8,536 nt of DNA from Verrucomicrobiia bacterium (GTDB taxonomy: Bacteria > Verrucomicrobiota > Verrucomicrobiae > Limisphaerales > UBA11358), in the NCBI GenBank assembly GCA_030042375.1, contig JASHZU010000167.1, forward strand, positions 1-8,536, in the 5' to 3' direction. This document shows, one piece after another, positions 6,719 through 8,536 of the stretch. The position numbers and the translations under genes were made by a program. The notes under the pieces were generated by a model, which had not been told where the DNA came from, made no database searches, and worked only from the letters and a program-made list of their open reading frames with translations. How positions within the stretch are numbered: position 1 is the first letter of the stretch; every line of letters begins with the position of its first letter.

Positions 6719-6742
6719 GGAAAGTCGTATTCGACTGCTTCC
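6719..6742 (-). terminator. Hairpin just after the kinase stop codon, possible terminator or processing site
   Basis: The plus-strand bases GGAAAGTCG pair with CGACT-(GC)-TTCC across a TATT loop, giving a nine-base-pair stem with a two-base bulge. It starts four bases past the kinase TGA on the minus strand. No run of T follows it in that direction, so it is not a canonical intrinsic terminator. It could attenuate read-through, protect the mRNA end, or be an operator next to the candidate promoter. Confidence 0.35.
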
Positions 6743-6745
6743 AAA

Positions 6746-8536
6746 TCAGGATTCAGGCGGCCAATGGACCGTAACCAGCACTTCGGTCCCCTTGCCCGGC
6801 CAACTGCTTAGCGCCAGCTTGCCACCCATGGATTTCGTGCGCTCACGAATGCCGACCAGGCCAAAGTGACCGTTATTCGATCCGTTGAAGTGGTCCGAAT
6901 CGAAGCCGCATCCGTTGTCCCGGATCCGCAAACTTAACCCCGTGGAATTGCACTCGAGGGTCACTTCGATCTCGCTGGGGCCGGCATGTTTCACCGCATT
7001 CGTAATGGCCTCCTCACAAATGCGCAGAAAATTATCTTCCACCGCCTGGCCCAGGCCCCAACAGGCGCCAACCGTCTCAAACCGCAACCGGATATCCGTC
7101 CCTTCGATGGCCCGCATGCTGACCTTCCGGAGCGCCTCCTTGAAATTTTCGGTCACTTCTAGGGACGGAGAGCGCAATTGCCAGATGGAGCGGCGGGCTT
7201 CGTCCAGGTATTCATCCGACTGTTTGAGAATTTTCTGCATCTGCTGCTTCGAACCATCAAGCGCGGAAGGCAGGTTGTTGCAGAACGCTTCCATCTTCAG
7301 TCCAATTCCCGTGAACCCCTGCAGCAGTGTATCGTGTAATTCCTGCGCCAGCCGCGTGCGCTCGGATAAAATGATCTCCGCTTTTTTGCGCGCGCTCATC
7401 TCGACCTTCCATTCCCGGGTCCTTTCCCGCACCCGTGTTTCCAGCAGGTCGTGGGCTTTTTGCAATTCGTCCTGGGCCTTGACCTTTTCGGCAATGGACG
7501 TCTTTAAAAGGGCATTTTTTCGAAGAATGGTGATCACCCAGACCGTTCCGGCGAGCAAAATCGCCAGCAGGATGCCCAGCGCAATCAGCAAACGCCGGGC
7601 AGTCCACCAGCCGGGCTGTTGCAGAATACGAATGCTCGAGGCATCTACCGGCACAATTTCAACGCCGGTGATGTGCCCTCCTTCGTCGGCTTCCAACAGG
7701 CAGATGCCGGAAACCTGGAGTGTGCTGCCGATGGGAATCGAGGACAGTCCGGCAAATTGCCCGGCAGCCGGAGCTTCGACAGAAAAAAAGTTTTGGTCGT
7801 TCTTCAATGTTAAAAGATTTTCTTCGCTGGCATGCACCAACCGGTTGGTCGTTGGCCAGGGCAGTAAGGACCGGTCCAGCAGCGTGCCTTGCAGGGAAAC
7901 TAAATCCGCCTGGTGGAGGCCTTTAAAAAAGCTTTGAAAGGAAACATTTTGGGGAACCACCGTTTTTTCGGATTCGGATGTTTTAGTCACCGTCGCATCC
8001 TCCAGCACGGGAAGGGTATTTTCCGTGCCGGGAAAACCGACAGCCTCGACCATTTCGCCGGGCGTAAAGACGTTAGTCTCTTCATATTCCACGCGGAGTC
8101 CGCCGTTTGAATCATGGAGGAAAATGTCTTCCCCGGGCCGCTGGCAGGTCACTATGCCTCTCACTCGAATTCTCGGGTCGCTGGAATTATTTCCGTGATA
8201 TCGCGTGATGCTATCCAATGGCGTAAACGGTTCCTGCATGATTGCCATGTTGGGAAGACGATCGACGATTAAATCCGAATCCCGGGGCATAAAAACGAAA
8301 ACCGAAAGCCGATATCTGAGCGAACGGCTAAAGGAAGTCGCCGCCGTCCCCTGGATTCGGACCGTCGCCCCCACGAGAGAACTGGGAGACATGTTGGTGG
8401 AAAATGGCAGGAACGCCCGAAACGTGGCCGAACCGGATTTCAAATCCATCCTCACCCGGCTTTCTACGATCTTTGATCGCTCTGCTGAAATGACCAGCGC
8501 GGTCAATTCAATCCGCCGCCCATCCTCGGCACCAGA
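6746..8536 (-). CDS. NarL-class membrane sensor histidine kinase, N-terminus cut by the window edge
   Basis: The frame is open from the right edge to the TGA at 6746-6748, giving 596 residues. Numbering below counts from the edge. The sensor part (about 1-300) consists of three beta-rich OB-fold-like segments, with phrases such as LVGATVRIQGTA, IRVRGIVTCQRPGEDIFLHD, GGLRVEYEETN, TPGEMVEAVGFPG and LVSLQGTLL. One transmembrane helix follows (about 315-337, 7526-7594), then a charged coiled coil (about 345-395). The dimerisation/phosphoacceptor domain has the HisKA_3 box AQELHDTLLQG with His401 (codon 7334-7336). The ATPase domain has an N-box EEAITNAVKHAG with Asn513 (6998-7000), G1 DNGCGFD, and G2 GHFGLVGIRER followed by GKGTEV. 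All catalytic motifs are intact. By family it should autophosphorylate His401 and pass the phosphate to a LuxR/NarL-type response regulator, which is not in the window. The sensor faces the periplasm; its ligand is unknown. The gene lies 177 bases upstream of the giant gene on the same strand. Confidence 0.92.
   Translation of the reverse strand, partial: SGAEDGRRIELTALVISAERSKIVESRVRMDLKSGSATFRAFLPFSTNMSPSSLVGATVRIQGTAATSFSRSLRYRLSVFVFMPRDSDLIVDRLPNMAIMQEPFTPLDSITRYHGNNSSDPRIRVRGIVTCQRPGEDIFLHDSNGGLRVEYEETNVFTPGEMVEAVGFPGTENTLPVLEDATVTKTSESEKTVVPQNVSFQSFFKGLHQADLVSLQGTLLDRSLLPWPTTNRLVHASEENLLTLKNDQNFFSVEAPAAGQFAGLSSIPIGSTLQVSGICLLEADEGGHITGVEIVPVDASSIRILQQPGWWTARRLLIALGILLAILLAGTVWVITILRKNALLKTSIAEKVKAQDELQKAHDLLETRVRERTREWKVEMSARKKAEIILSERTRLAQELHDTLLQGFTGIGLKMEAFCNNLPSALDGSKQQMQKILKQSDEYLDEARRSIWQLRSPSLEVTENFKEALRKVSMRAIEGTDIRLRFETVGACWGLGQAVEDNFLRICEEAITNAVKHAGPSEIEVTLECNSTGLSLRIRDNGCGFDSDHFNGSNNGHFGLVGIRERTKSMGGKLALSSWPGKGTEVLVTVHWPPES

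Noticed and set aside
6885..7937. A plus-strand open frame of 350 codons opposite the kinase
   Set aside because: It lies antisense to a kinase with all its catalytic motifs intact. Its translation is Ser/Arg-rich without domains, as expected from the shadow of a coding strand of moderately high GC.
8504..8506. TTG as the start codon of the kinase
   Set aside because: The frame stays open upstream to the window edge, and the ten residues before the TTG fit the same beta-rich sensor style. The real start is very probably outside the window.

Overview
The window looks like a piece of a Verrucomicrobiota chromosome, of the Pedosphaera/Limisphaerales kind. That is an inference from protein style, with no database search behind it. 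The two clues are a very large exported protein carrying autotransporter-associated beta-strand (PATR-type) repeats with a short conserved C-terminal module, and a NarL-class sensor kinase whose sensor part is built from OB-fold-like segments. Both styles are common in that phylum. There are no rRNA, tRNA, CRISPR, IS or phage genes.

Layout. Positions 1-233 (+) hold the last 76 codons of a short-chain dehydrogenase/reductase whose tail resembles the SDR-type D-mannonate oxidoreductases. After an 11-base gap, a single minus-strand gene fills 245-6568 and encodes a 2107-residue secreted mosaic protein. In order it has a signal peptide, a pectate-lyase-like beta-helix module interrupted by an inserted beta-rich domain of about 200 residues, two Ig-like domains, two long PATR-containing supermodules that duplicate each other, further PATR units, and a short C-terminal module. 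A 177-base spacer (6569-6745) holds a possible promoter, a small triplicated hexamer and a hairpin. From 6746 to the right edge (minus strand) lies a membrane sensor histidine kinase, cut off at its N-terminus by the window edge.

How they may fit together. The kinase is upstream of the large gene on the same strand, so the two could be co-transcribed or the kinase could regulate the exported protein, but no response regulator is visible and the link is only positional. The SDR is convergent with the large gene and so is not in the same operon. If it really acts on mannonate/fructuronate, a theme of uronate-polymer degradation would be plausible, because the large protein starts with a pectate-lyase-like fold. 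I see no clear new multi-gene system. The most unusual thing here is the architecture of the giant protein itself.
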